A DNA stretch of 64,000 nt. It comes from Pricia mediterranea (GTDB lineage Bacteria; Bacteroidota; Bacteroidia; Flavobacteriales; Flavobacteriaceae). The stretch covers positions 558,001 through 622,000 of the forward strand of contig NZ_JAVTTP010000001.1 of assembly GCF_032248455.1 (NCBI RefSeq), written 5' to 3'. A program made the translations under genes and the position numbers. Below are positions 24,971 through 33,415 of the stretch, piece by piece. A model generated the notes under the pieces. The model did not search any database. It saw only the letters and a list, made by a program, of their open reading frames with translations, and had not been told where the DNA came from. Numbering within the stretch: the first letter of the stretch is position 1; every line of letters begins with the position of its first letter.

Positions 24971-27271
24971 TTATAAGGATGAGATCTTAATGCCCGCAAA
25001 CACCGTACGCGGTGCCGCGGGTCCATAGACGTAATTACTGTCCCGGTTCTTACCGAGATCAAAATCGTTTTGATAGCTGTTGGTTACATTTTTTACGCCT
25101 CCAAAAAGTTCAAGTCCAGTTTTGAGTTGGGGCACATCGATGGTGTAGCCTGCGCGTAGGCTCAATTCCGTAAAGGTCGGGGTCACGTCGTATTCATCAA
25201 CATCTTGCCCGGTTCCCTCTCCCGCGAAATGAATTATATCCATCTTTCCGGTGTAGATTAAATTGGCACTTGCAGTGAGCTTTTCGAGCGGGGAATAGGT
25301 CAGGGTCGCGTAGCCATAATCGTTGGGGGTACGTAAAAACTCTTTCTTTGCGGGAAGGCCCTCGATATTCTCCACGGCATCATTGAACCGGCTGGATTGC
25401 AGCGTAAACCCTGCTTCCAGTTCTAAAAGATAGTCGTAGTTCGCCCGTGCCTCCAAGGTAATACCCTTGACGGTTGCCCCCGTCCCGTTACGTTTTTCGA
25501 AGCGTTCCCCGAACTCGTCCTGTCCCAATGGAAATTGGTAAAAGGCATCGTTTAAATCGGTGTAGAAGCCTTCGAGGGTAAAACCTCCGATAAAATGCTC
25601 CGAAGCCTTGTCGAAATTGATGGAGGCCGTATAACTGTTTGAACGCTCCTCTTCGAGGTCTTCTGCCAGTGAAATACGGGAAACACCACCTCCCGCAAAG
25701 GCGATGTGCAGGTCCGTATCGAAAGCCTGCGGGGCCCGGAATCCGGTACCCCATCCTAAGCGGAACTGGGTGGTCTCCCTCAATTTATAGAGCAACGACA
25801 GCCGGGGACTGAAAATGGCATTATCGACCAGGTTGTGCTTGTCGATGCGAAAGCCGGCCAGAAAATTAAGATCAGGGGTCATTTCCCAGTCATTCTGTAG
25901 GAACACCCCTAAATTTTTGGTGGTTTGATCGATCAGGTAGTTATACGATTCGATCTCGTCAAATACATCATCATATACGTATTCGGCACCCCCGGTCAGC
26001 ACCGTTGTGCCGTCTAAAAATTCATCGAACCTTTGGTTATATTGTGCTCCGCCCTGATGGGTAACGACTGCGGATATACCGTATGGCGGAGCGGCGAAAA
26101 ATTCCTGCTTTTCGATTTCGCCATCCGGTACGATGCCCGTATAATGGTCTCTATCGGTACGTTGCCCCCCATAATAGAGAATCAACGAACTTCGGTCAAA
26201 ATTCAATTGGTAGTCCAGACTCCCCATCAGTACATGATGGTCCCTTTCTTCGGACTGTTTGGCCAAATAGGCCGGTTTATCGACCATCTCCCCCCCATAC
26301 CGATATTCGTACATACTGCTTAAACTGGCTTCCAATTTTGAATTTTCGTCCGGCAGAAAGAAAGCGTTGACCCCAAAAGAATTGTCCTTCAATTCCGGCA
26401 GCTCCGAAAAATTATCGCCGTTGGCGTCATAAGTTGTCCGGGCACGATGGCTCACAAAGAAATTAGCGCCGGCATTGGCCTCCTCGTTGACTATGGTCGC
26501 ATTGCCGTTGATCAAGTTTTGTATGGCGCCCCCATTGATGTCCTGATAGGTATAACCTAGACTGTACCCGTTCTTTTTTGGGAGCTTGGTAAGTACGTTT
26601 ACCGTTCCCCCGATGGCACTCGACCCGTACAGGGCAGAGACCCCGCCCCGTACTACCTCGATACGCTCGATCATGTTTACGGGGATTTGCTCCAATCCAT
26701 AAAGGCCAGTAAGGGGACTGAATATGGGCCGCCCGTTGATCAGCACTTGCGAGTAGCCGCCCTGCAGTCCGTTCATCCGTATTTGCGTATAGTTACAGGT
26801 TTGGCAATCGACCTCTACCCGTAATCCGGGCTGAAAGCGCAGCCCTTCGGAAAGGTCGGTAGCAGTTACCTGCTCTAAAGTTTCGCTATTGACCAAATTG
26901 ACGATTACGGGGGAATCGGTTTGTCGTTTTTCGGTTCTCGTACCTGTGATCACCACCTCCTCCAAGGTTTCATTGCCATCGGCGAGTACGAAATTTACGA
27001 CGTGCTCGGTACCCTCATCGAGATTGAGGGGTTCGGTTTTGGATGTATAACCTTGCGACTGCGCCACCAATCTCATCTTTCCGCTGGGAACGGTCAATCG
27101 ATACCTGCCGTCCGAATCCGCACTTGCACCTATAGTGGTACCTCTGACGTACACACTTGCGTAGGGCACGGGCCCGTCTTTCGAAGATACCGTTCCCGAA
27201 ATTCGGACCTCGGTGTCCTGGGCTTTGGCCACAGTAGCCAGAAATAAAAACGTCCAAAGTAGTTGTTTCAT
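24971..27271 (-). CDS. TonB-dependent outer-membrane receptor
   Basis: A protein of 766 residues. Signal peptide (about 1-17), a CarboxypepD_reg-like domain (about 24-105, GPVPYASVYVRGTTIGASAD), a plug domain (about 110-230, with DCQTCNYTQIRMNGLQG and QVLINGRPIFSPLTG) and a 22-stranded barrel ending in APRTVFAGIKISSL with a terminal hydrophobic residue. The SALYGSSAIGGTVNVLTK plug end is intact. The Cys-x-x-Cys in the plug is typical of one Bacteroidota receptor family of uncertain substrate. It lies divergent from a DtxR-family regulator and next to a metal ABC locus, so a metal or metallophore is the likely cargo. Confidence 0.93.
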   Translation of the reverse strand: MKQLLWTFLFLATVAKAQDTEVRISGTVSSKDGPVPYASVYVRGTTIGASADSDGRYRLTVPSGKMRLVAQSQGYTSKTEPLNLDEGTEHVVNFVLADGNETLEEVVITGTRTEKRQTDSPVIVNLVNSETLEQVTATDLSEGLRFQPGLRVEVDCQTCNYTQIRMNGLQGGYSQVLINGRPIFSPLTGLYGLEQIPVNMIERIEVVRGGVSALYGSSAIGGTVNVLTKLPKKNGYSLGYTYQDINGGAIQNLINGNATIVNEEANAGANFFVSHRARTTYDANGDNFSELPELKDNSFGVNAFFLPDENSKLEASLSSMYEYRYGGEMVDKPAYLAKQSEERDHHVLMGSLDYQLNFDRSSLILYYGGQRTDRDHYTGIVPDGEIEKQEFFAAPPYGISAVVTHQGGAQYNQRFDEFLDGTTVLTGGAEYVYDDVFDEIESYNYLIDQTTKNLGVFLQNDWEMTPDLNFLAGFRIDKHNLVDNAIFSPRLSLLYKLRETTQFRLGWGTGFRAPQAFDTDLHIAFAGGGVSRISLAEDLEEERSNSYTASINFDKASEHFIGGFTLEGFYTDLNDAFYQFPLGQDEFGERFEKRNGTGATVKGITLEARANYDYLLELEAGFTLQSSRFNDAVENIEGLPAKKEFLRTPNDYGYATLTYSPLEKLTASANLIYTGKMDIIHFAGEGTGQDVDEYDVTPTFTELSLRAGYTIDVPQLKTGLELFGGVKNVTNSYQNDFDLGKNRDSNYVYGPAAPRTVFAGIKISSL

Positions 27272-27310
27272 AAATCGATTTTTTAAAAATAGGTATTATT
27301 AATTAAATTT

Positions 27311-27324
27311 TTAGGTAAAGCTAA
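27311..27324. promoter_or_regulatory. DtxR/MntR-like operator candidate
   Basis: TTAGGTAAAGCTAA matches the DtxR-family consensus TTAGGTTAGCCTAA at 11 of 14 positions (TTAGG and CTAA half-sites kept). It is in the divergent space between the TonB receptor (start 27271) and the DtxR-family regulator (start 27375). Confidence 0.5.
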
Positions 27325-27338
27325 TAATTATTTATAAA

Positions 27339-27357
27339 AAGATAAAATGTATCTTTG
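27339..27357 (+). promoter_or_regulatory. Promoter of the DtxR-family gene within an inverted repeat
   Basis: AAAGATA (27339-27345), five bases AAATG, then TATCTTT (27350 onward): a 19-bp dyad. TATCTTTG (27350-27357) is also an exact -7 element, so a repressor on the dyad would block it. The start codon is at 27375. Confidence 0.55.
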
Positions 27358-27374
27358 CAAAAGAATTGAAACTT

Positions 27375-28031
27375 ATGTTTACCCAATCCGAAGAAAATTA
27401 TTTAAAGGCCATCTTCCATTTGCAACAGGAAACGGATGGCGGCATCTCCACGAGTAGTCTTTCCAACCTGTTGAAAACCAAAGCGGCCTCGGTGACCGAA
27501 ATGGTCAAAAGGTTGGCGGATAAAAAGTTGGTGGATTATCAAAAATATTATGGGGCGCAACTGACCGAAAAGGGCATGCAACACGCGCTGCTCATCGTTC
27601 GAAAGCACCGACTATGGGAATACTTTCTGGTCGAACGCTTGAATTTCAATTGGGACGAGGTACACGACGTCGCGGAACAGCTGGAACACATTCAATCCCC
27701 CAAACTGGTCGAGGAACTCGATGCCTTTCTAGGACGGCCCGCATACGACCCCCACGGCGACCCGATTCCCGATGCCAAGGGGAACCTGCCTGAATCGCCC
27801 AGTAAACGCTTGTCTCAATTAGAAGAAGGCGACCTTGGGATCTGCAAGGGATTCAACGACGAGTCTTCCTCATTTTTAAAATATCTGGCCAAACAGGACA
27901 TCGGCCTGGGCACGCAAGTAAAGGTTGTGAACATCGAGAAATTCGACGAGAGCATGACCGTAAAGTTGCAAGACGGGGAGGTTCAACTGTCAAAGACCGC
28001 TACCGATAATATTTATGTAGAGCAAACCTAA
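27375..28031 (+). CDS. DtxR/MntR family metal-dependent transcriptional regulator
   Basis: A protein of 218 residues. The N-terminal winged helix (MFTQSEENYLKAIFHLQQET, TKAASVTEMVKRL) is followed by the dimerisation/metal-binding domain (HDVAEQLEHIQSP, ELDAFLGRPAYDPHGDPIP) and a C-terminal SH3-like FeoA domain (about 145-218, VKVVNIEKFDESMTV). His/Glu ligand residues of the family (HRLWE, HDVAEQLEH, DPHGDPIP) are present. ATG 27375 is used; a TTG at 27366 is upstream. It lies divergent to a TonB receptor and 124 bp before a metal-binding ABC protein, so it probably represses the uptake genes when metal is plentiful. Mn or Fe cannot be decided by sequence. Confidence 0.93.
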   Translation: MFTQSEENYLKAIFHLQQETDGGISTSSLSNLLKTKAASVTEMVKRLADKKLVDYQKYYGAQLTEKGMQHALLIVRKHRLWEYFLVERLNFNWDEVHDVAEQLEHIQSPKLVEELDAFLGRPAYDPHGDPIPDAKGNLPESPSKRLSQLEEGDLGICKGFNDESSSFLKYLAKQDIGLGTQVKVVNIEKFDESMTVKLQDGEVQLSKTATDNIYVEQT

Positions 28032-28119
28032 AAATCCATGGTTCCAATCGAGGCATCCAAGCAGTTCGGGACAATTCTAATGACGAACCTGCCGATAATC
28101 GGGAAGTAGAAAAGAGCGC

Positions 28120-28135
28120 CTTAAAGCTTTAAGGG
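28120..28135 (+). promoter_or_regulatory. 16-bp perfect palindrome before the metal ABC operon
   Basis: CCTTAAAGCTTTAAGG is a perfect palindrome 20 bp before ATG 28156. It shares TAAAGCT with the DtxR-like site at 27311-27324, suggesting the same regulator. Direct sequence observation; the role is inferred. Confidence 0.5.
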
Positions 28136-28155
28136 ATGAAAATGCAAACCAGTTT

Positions 28156-29067
28156 ATGAAGCATACCGTATATTTAATCACCGTCTTATTAGCATTTAGC
28201 GCTTGTAAAGACGCACCGAGAACCCAAAACGGGAAGCTCAACATCGTCACCACTACGACCATGATTACCGATCTGGTCAAAAACATAGGCCGTGATTCCG
28301 TCAATGTACAAGGTTTGATGGGCAGTGGCGTAGATCCGCACCTGTATAAGGCCAGCGAGGGCGACGTTTCCAAACTCACCGGTGCCGACGTCGTCTTTTA
28401 CAGTGGATTGCATTTGGAAGGGAAACTGGTCGACGTCTTCGAAAAGATGGGACGCAACAGCAATACCATTGCCTTGGCCGAGGTGCTGGACAAGAAGGGA
28501 TTGATCGGCTCCGAATATTTTGCTTCCAGCTATGACCCGCATATCTGGTTCAACATCGAATACTGGAAACAAATCACCAACTACCTCACCGAGGAGTTGG
28601 GTAAAATGGACCCTGACCATGCATCCTTTTATGAAAAAAATGCAGCCGAGTACCTAAAAAAACTCGATGCACTTGAGGATGAAGTCCGCCAGATCATCTC
28701 CACCCTACCCGAAGAAAAAAGGATTTTGGTCACCGCCCATGATGCCTTTAACTATTTCGGAAAGGAATACGGCTTCGAGGTCGTGGGACTGCAAGGGCTG
28801 TCCACCGCTACGGAGGCCGGGGTACAGGACGTCCAAAACTTGGCACAACTCATTATTGACAAGCGGATCAAGTCGATTTTTGTGGAAAGTAGCGTGCCCA
28901 AACGTACCATCGAGGCCCTGCAACAGGCCGTTAAGGCCAAAGGTCATGATGTGGCCATCGGGGGTACCCTCTATTCCGATGCCTTGGGCAACGCAGGTAC
29001 GGTGGAAGGAACCTATATCGGGATGTTCCGGTATAATGTAAAGACGATTATCGGTGCGCTGAAGTAA
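28156..29067 (+). CDS. Metal ABC transporter substrate-binding lipoprotein (TroA/ZnuA class)
   Basis: A protein of 303 residues. Lipobox LLAFSACKD (Cys 17), then cluster A-I features: VTTTTMITDLVKNIG, GSGVDPHLYKASEGD (His ligand), YDPHIWFNIEYW (His ligand), LQGLSTATEAGVQDVQ (Glu ligand) and TLYSDALGNAGTVEGTY (Asp ligand). The His-His-Glu-Asp set is the manganese/iron-preferring type; the His-rich loop of zinc-type ZnuA is absent. First gene of a four-gene operon with ATPase and two permeases; the divergent locus has a TonB receptor and a DtxR-family regulator. It delivers metal to the inner-membrane permease. Confidence 0.93.
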   Translation: MKHTVYLITVLLAFSACKDAPRTQNGKLNIVTTTTMITDLVKNIGRDSVNVQGLMGSGVDPHLYKASEGDVSKLTGADVVFYSGLHLEGKLVDVFEKMGRNSNTIALAEVLDKKGLIGSEYFASSYDPHIWFNIEYWKQITNYLTEELGKMDPDHASFYEKNAAEYLKKLDALEDEVRQIISTLPEEKRILVTAHDAFNYFGKEYGFEVVGLQGLSTATEAGVQDVQNLAQLIIDKRIKSIFVESSVPKRTIEALQQAVKAKGHDVAIGGTLYSDALGNAGTVEGTYIGMFRYNVKTIIGALK

Positions 29068-29133
29068 GTAGGCAGTCGCAGTAGTAATGGAACCTTAAAC
29101 CCAATTGGCGGCAAGCCGAATTAACCATAAGAG

Positions 29134-29874
29134 ATGACAAATCCAACTCCAGCAATCCAGATCGACGACCTCACCGTGGCCTATGACTACAAGCCCGTAT
29201 TATGGGATATTGACCTCACCGTACCCGAAGGCGTACTCATGGCCATAGTCGGCCCTAACGGTGCCGGTAAATCGACCCTGATCAAAGCGATTTTAGGCAT
29301 CATCAAACCTATAGCGGGCAGTGTTCAGGTCTTCGGACAGCCTTATAAAAAACAAATAGACAAGGTTACCTACGTCCCGCAGAAAGGGAGCGTGGACTGG
29401 GATTTTCCGACCGTGGCCCTCGATGTCGTCATGATGGGCACCTATGGTAGCTTGGGCTGGATCAAGCGTCCCGGGATGAAGGAGAAAAAGATGGCCTTGG
29501 AAGCTTTGGAGAAAGTGGGCATGCTGGAATTCCGTGACCGACAGATCAGTCAATTGAGCGGGGGGCAACAACAACGTATCTTTTTGGCGCGCGCCCTGGT
29601 CCAAAATGCCTCTATTTATTTAATGGACGAGCCCTTTCAGGGAGTTGACGCCACTACCGAAAAAGCGATCATCCGTATTTTAAAGGAACTCCGCAAACAA
29701 GGAAAAACACTGATCGTGGTGCACCACGATTTGCAGACGGTTCCCGAATATTTCGACTGGGTGACCTTTCTGAACGTCAAAGGGATTGCCTCCGGTCCGG
29801 TAAAGGATATCTTTAATGACGACAACCTGACAAAAACCTACGGCATTAACTATAAGGTAGCCGTGAACCAGTAG
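29134..29874 (+). CDS. Metal ABC transporter ATP-binding protein
   Basis: A protein of 246 residues. Walker [16 protein letters not shown]-loop [13 protein letters not shown], signature [15 protein letters not shown], Walker [14 protein letters not shown] and the H-switch VVHHDL are all intact. The VPQ(K/R)xxVDWDFPxxVxDVVxMG segment is characteristic of the Mn/Zn/Fe family. It starts 66 bp after the binding-protein gene and ends 3 bp before permease 1, so it belongs to the same operon and powers both permeases. Confidence 0.96.
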   Translation: MTNPTPAIQIDDLTVAYDYKPVLWDIDLTVPEGVLMAIVGPNGAGKSTLIKAILGIIKPIAGSVQVFGQPYKKQIDKVTYVPQKGSVDWDFPTVALDVVMMGTYGSLGWIKRPGMKEKKMALEALEKVGMLEFRDRQISQLSGGQQQRIFLARALVQNASIYLMDEPFQGVDATTEKAIIRILKELRKQGKTLIVVHHDLQTVPEYFDWVTFLNVKGIASGPVKDIFNDDNLTKTYGINYKVAVNQ

Positions 29875-29877
29875 CTT

Positions 29878-30993
29878 ATGGAATTGAGCGATTTCTTTAC
29901 CGATTACACCCTGCGTACCATCACGCTCGGAACCGCGGTGCTGGGGGCTATCTGTGGTATGCTGGGAAGTTTTGCGGTACTGCGGAAACAAAGCCTGTTG
30001 GGAGATGCCATATCCCACGCGGCCCTCCCCGGCATTGCCCTGGCCTTTATCTTTACGGGCACAAAAGATTCGAATTTTTTATTGATAGGCGCTTTGATAA
30101 GTGGACTGGTAGGCACCTTCTGGATCAAGGGCATCGTAAAACGGACCCGCCTCAAGAACGATACGGCCTTAGGGCTGATACTCTCCCTGTTCTTCGGTTT
30201 TGGGATGCTATTGCTGACGTTCATTCAAAAAATGCCCAATGCCAATCAGGCCGGGCTGGACAAATATCTTTTTGGGCAGGCCGCCACCTTGGTAGAAAAG
30301 GATGTTTGGGTCATGGCGACCATTACAGGAATCAGTCTTATCGTACTCCTTTTATTTTGGAAGGAACTGAAACTACTGCTCTTCGATCCCGATTACACCA
30401 AGACCTTGGGCTTTAACACTAAGTTTCTGGATATTTTGATTACCAGTTTTATCGTACTGGCCATCGTATTGGGCTTACAGACCGTGGGGGTGGTGCTGAT
30501 GAGCGCCATGCTGCTCGCACCGGCCGCCGCAGCCAGGCAGTGGACGAACAATCTGGGTTATATGATCATACTGGCTTCCGGATTCGGCGCCTTTTCCGGG
30601 GTCTTCGGAACGGCAATCAGCGCCAGTCAGGACAATCTTTCTACTGGTCCCGTCATCGTGTTGGTGGCGGCGGGGTTCGTATTGGTGTCCTTTATCTTCT
30701 CCCCGGGCCGGGGACTTTTGTTCCGGGAAATCCGGTTTCGTCGCAACCGGCGTGAACTCCATCAGAGAAAGACCTTGACCTCTATGTACCGTATCGTCAA
30801 GGAACATGAGGATATTACCCGGCCACACGCCATTCGTATCTTGAACAACTTTCAGGGCTTCACCCGCAAAACTTTGAACAAACTGGAAGAGAAAGATTTC
30901 GTCCGTATCGAGGGCAATCAATGGTCGATGACCCAAAAAGGCTTTGACGAAGCAGAATCGATGTATAACCCATCAGACACTGAACATGACTAG
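29878..30993 (+). CDS. Metal ABC transporter permease 1 with C-terminal winged helix
   Basis: A protein of 371 residues. Residues 1-285 are an ABC-3 permease with about eight helices (GSFAVLRKQSLLGDAISHAA, AALPGIALAF, TVGVVLMSAMLLAPAAAARQ). Residues about 290-371 form a cytoplasmic winged helix (TLTSMYRIVKEHEDITRP, NNFQGFTRKTLNKLEEKDFV, GFDEAESM) resembling DtxR-type or MarR-type DNA-binding domains. Such fusions are known for Bacteroidota metal permeases. The winged helix might sense metal status or just regulate transport. Its stop overlaps the start of permease 2 by 8 bp. Confidence 0.93.
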   Translation: MELSDFFTDYTLRTITLGTAVLGAICGMLGSFAVLRKQSLLGDAISHAALPGIALAFIFTGTKDSNFLLIGALISGLVGTFWIKGIVKRTRLKNDTALGLILSLFFGFGMLLLTFIQKMPNANQAGLDKYLFGQAATLVEKDVWVMATITGISLIVLLLFWKELKLLLFDPDYTKTLGFNTKFLDILITSFIVLAIVLGLQTVGVVLMSAMLLAPAAAARQWTNNLGYMIILASGFGAFSGVFGTAISASQDNLSTGPVIVLVAAGFVLVSFIFSPGRGLLFREIRFRRNRRELHQRKTLTSMYRIVKEHEDITRPHAIRILNNFQGFTRKTLNKLEEKDFVRIEGNQWSMTQKGFDEAESMYNPSDTEHD

Positions 30994-32146
30994 TGCACAA
31001 CTCGAAATACAGCTTATCGCAGCCTTGGTCGCCGTCGCCTGCGCCATTCCCGGCACTTTTTTAGTGCTAAGAAAAATGGCCATGATCAGCGATGCCATCA
31101 GCCATTCGATCCTGGTCGGTATCGTATTGGGTTTTTTTATTACGCAAGATCTGAATTCTCCCCTACTCATTTTACTGGCCGCCCTCACGGGTGTCATAAC
31201 GGTCGTTTTGGTGGAGTTTATACAAAAAACCGGACTTGTGAAAGAAGATACTGCCATCGGGCTGGTCTTTCCGGCCCTCTTCAGTATAGGGGTCATCTTG
31301 ATCGCAAAAAATGCCAACGATGTGCATCTTGATATCGATGCCGTACTTTTGGGCGAACTTGCTTTCGCCCCCTTTGACAGGATTGTCTTGGGAGGTTCGG
31401 ATATCGGACCTAAATCCCTTTGGGTCATCGGTTCGATCTTGCTTATAACCGTTGCATTATTGCTCCTGTTCTTTAAAGAGCTCAAGCTAAGCACCTTTGA
31501 CAAGGGGTTGGCGGCCACATTGGGCTTCTCTCCGATCGTCATCCATTACGGTCTTATGACGGTATCCTCTATTACGATAGTCGGGGCGTTCGATGCGGTA
31601 GGTGCCATCTTGGTCGTGGCCCTGATCATCGCCCCGGCCGCTACCGCGTACCTGCTTACCGACGATTTAAAGCGCAGGTTGTTCCTGAGCTGCTTCTTCG
31701 GTGTCTTTGGCGCCATCGGCGGATATTGGCTCGCCCACGCCCTTGACGCATCCATCGCCGGCTCCATGACTACGGTGCTGGGAATCGTTTTCCTTCTGGT
31801 ATATCTATTTGCACCAAAAGAGGGTGTCTTTTCGGTTTTCCTAAAAGAGCGGCAGCAGCGCAAAGAAGTCTCCCTACTCGTGTTCCTATTACATCTGCAA
31901 AACCATCAGGACCTTAAAGAACGCCATGTAAACCACCTACGCGAGCACATCAACTGGCAGAAAGTACAGGCGCAAACGGTGCTGGACCTCGCCAAAAAGA
32001 ACAATTTGATCCAAATCTACGACGACATCGTTTCCCTGACGGACAAGGGAAGGGAGTTTACGGACGAGGCCTTGCGCTATATTACCACGAACAAAGAAAC
32101 CGCAATCGAGGAGTTGAAGGAAAGGTATTTTTTGTTTCGGGGATAA
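30986..32146 (+). CDS. Metal ABC transporter permease 2 with C-terminal winged helix
   Basis: A protein of 386 residues. It is an ABC-3 permease related to permease 1 (GTFLVLRKMAMISDAISHSI, VGAILVVALIIAPAATAYLL). Residues about 285-386 carry a second winged-helix region (VSLLVFLLHLQNHQDLKERH, NHLREHINWQKVQAQTVLDL, IVSLTDKGREF). A dimer of permeases 1 and 2 likely makes the membrane channel with the ATPase. ATG 30986 lies within the end of permease 1 (8-bp overlap), giving translational coupling. The convergent CusB gene ends 20 bp away. Confidence 0.93.
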   Translation: MTSAQLEIQLIAALVAVACAIPGTFLVLRKMAMISDAISHSILVGIVLGFFITQDLNSPLLILLAALTGVITVVLVEFIQKTGLVKEDTAIGLVFPALFSIGVILIAKNANDVHLDIDAVLLGELAFAPFDRIVLGGSDIGPKSLWVIGSILLITVALLLLFFKELKLSTFDKGLAATLGFSPIVIHYGLMTVSSITIVGAFDAVGAILVVALIIAPAATAYLLTDDLKRRLFLSCFFGVFGAIGGYWLAHALDASIAGSMTTVLGIVFLLVYLFAPKEGVFSVFLKERQQRKEVSLLVFLLHLQNHQDLKERHVNHLREHINWQKVQAQTVLDLAKKNNLIQIYDDIVSLTDKGREFTDEALRYITTNKETAIEELKERYFLFRG

Positions 32147-32166
32147 GTTTCCCGTCGTACCGTCTC

Positions 32167-33387
32167 CTAGTGGGGATGCTCCGCTTCTCCTTTTTTCATT
32201 TCCGCCATAAGATAGTACGCATTATTTTGAGCGTACCGGGCATCGGAAGCCTGGGTCTCCAAAAATGTAACCTCGGCCCAATTCCCATCCTGCATCCCCA
32301 GCACCACCTCGGTCGGCACAAAGCGCCAAGCATCAACTTCCTGTACGGCCATGAAAACAAAACTCCGCTCCCCATCGGAGGCAATAGCGCTTTCTGGAAT
32401 TGCCTCTGTCATGGCATCGTTCGTTTGAATACGGCCCTGAATGTACATGCCGGGGATTAGATTGCCCTGCTTGTTCTCGATTTCGGCGTGCACGTGCAAG
32501 GCCTTAGCATCTTGTTCGAAGGTTTTTCCCACCGAATATATCTCGGCGGTCAGCTCCTTTCCGGGAACCGATTGTACGCTAAAAGTGACCTTTTGACCCT
32601 CTTCGATCTTGTAAACGTCCTTTTCGAACACCATCAAGTCGGCATGTACATGGTGGGTGTCCACCACCTGCATAAGATTGGTCTGAGGTTCGACGTACTG
32701 CCCGGTTTTTATGTTGACTTTTTGCACGTGGCCGGCTATCGGGCTGCGCAAGGCGATCCGCTGATAGATGGTGCCTTCACGTACCCCAGATGGACTTATA
32801 CTCAATTGATGCAATTGGGCCGCCAGTCCCCGGGCCCTGCTTCGGGATGTCTCATATTCCGCTTCGGACTTTTGGAAATTGGCGCCGCTACCTACTCCGG
32901 CCCCGTAGAGCCGTTCTTGCCGGTCGAATTCCTTTTTTAGATAGCGGCTGTTGCTGTACGCATTCAAATAATCCGTCTGCTTTTGAATGATATTCGGATG
33001 CGACAGATAGGCGACCGTCTGCCCTTTATCGACCTTATCGCCCTCGATAACCTCGATGGCGACGATGTTCGCCCCTATGACAGATGTAATGGTCGCTTCG
33101 CTCTGGGGCGGGACCTCAAGTTGGCCGTTGGCTTCGACGTAGCCGCCCATTTTGCGCATTTGCAAGGGACCGACCTCCATTTGTAAAGCCTCAAATTGTT
33201 GAGAGGTCAACAGCATGCCCTTCGTTTCCCCATTGGAACCATTTTCCCCTGTAGGGTGGTCGTTGATTTCTCCAACGGGGTCATCTTCGCGGTTTTGATC
33301 CGTTTCTGATACGGAATCGCCGCAGGCCATAAGATTGAAAAGCGTCAGCGCTACTCCTATAATCATGTATTTGGATAGAATATTCAT
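32167..33387 (-). CDS. Efflux RND periplasmic adaptor (CusB/CzcB type) lipoprotein
   Basis: A protein of 406 residues. Signal with lipobox (GVALTLFNLMACGDS, Cys 22), an acidic linker, then membrane-fusion-protein domains: VEANGQLEVPPQSEATITS, IEVIEGDKVDKGQTVAYLSH (lipoyl part), a helical hairpin (YLNAYSNSRYLKKEFDRQER), RSPIAGHVQKVNIKTGQYVE and the beta-barrel with GMYIQGRIQ. No N-terminal His-rich extension. It lies 28 bp after the CusA-TolC gene on the same strand and completes the efflux complex for a monovalent or divalent metal. ATG 33387 is preferred to a longer frame. Confidence 0.92.
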   Translation of the reverse strand: MNILSKYMIIGVALTLFNLMACGDSVSETDQNREDDPVGEINDHPTGENGSNGETKGMLLTSQQFEALQMEVGPLQMRKMGGYVEANGQLEVPPQSEATITSVIGANIVAIEVIEGDKVDKGQTVAYLSHPNIIQKQTDYLNAYSNSRYLKKEFDRQERLYGAGVGSGANFQKSEAEYETSRSRARGLAAQLHQLSISPSGVREGTIYQRIALRSPIAGHVQKVNIKTGQYVEPQTNLMQVVDTHHVHADLMVFEKDVYKIEEGQKVTFSVQSVPGKELTAEIYSVGKTFEQDAKALHVHAEIENKQGNLIPGMYIQGRIQTNDAMTEAIPESAIASDGERSFVFMAVQEVDAWRFVPTEVVLGMQDGNWAEVTFLETQASDARYAQNNAYYLMAEMKKGEAEHPH

Positions 33388-33415
33388 TGTTATAATTTTT
33401 AGTTTGTAATTACTG

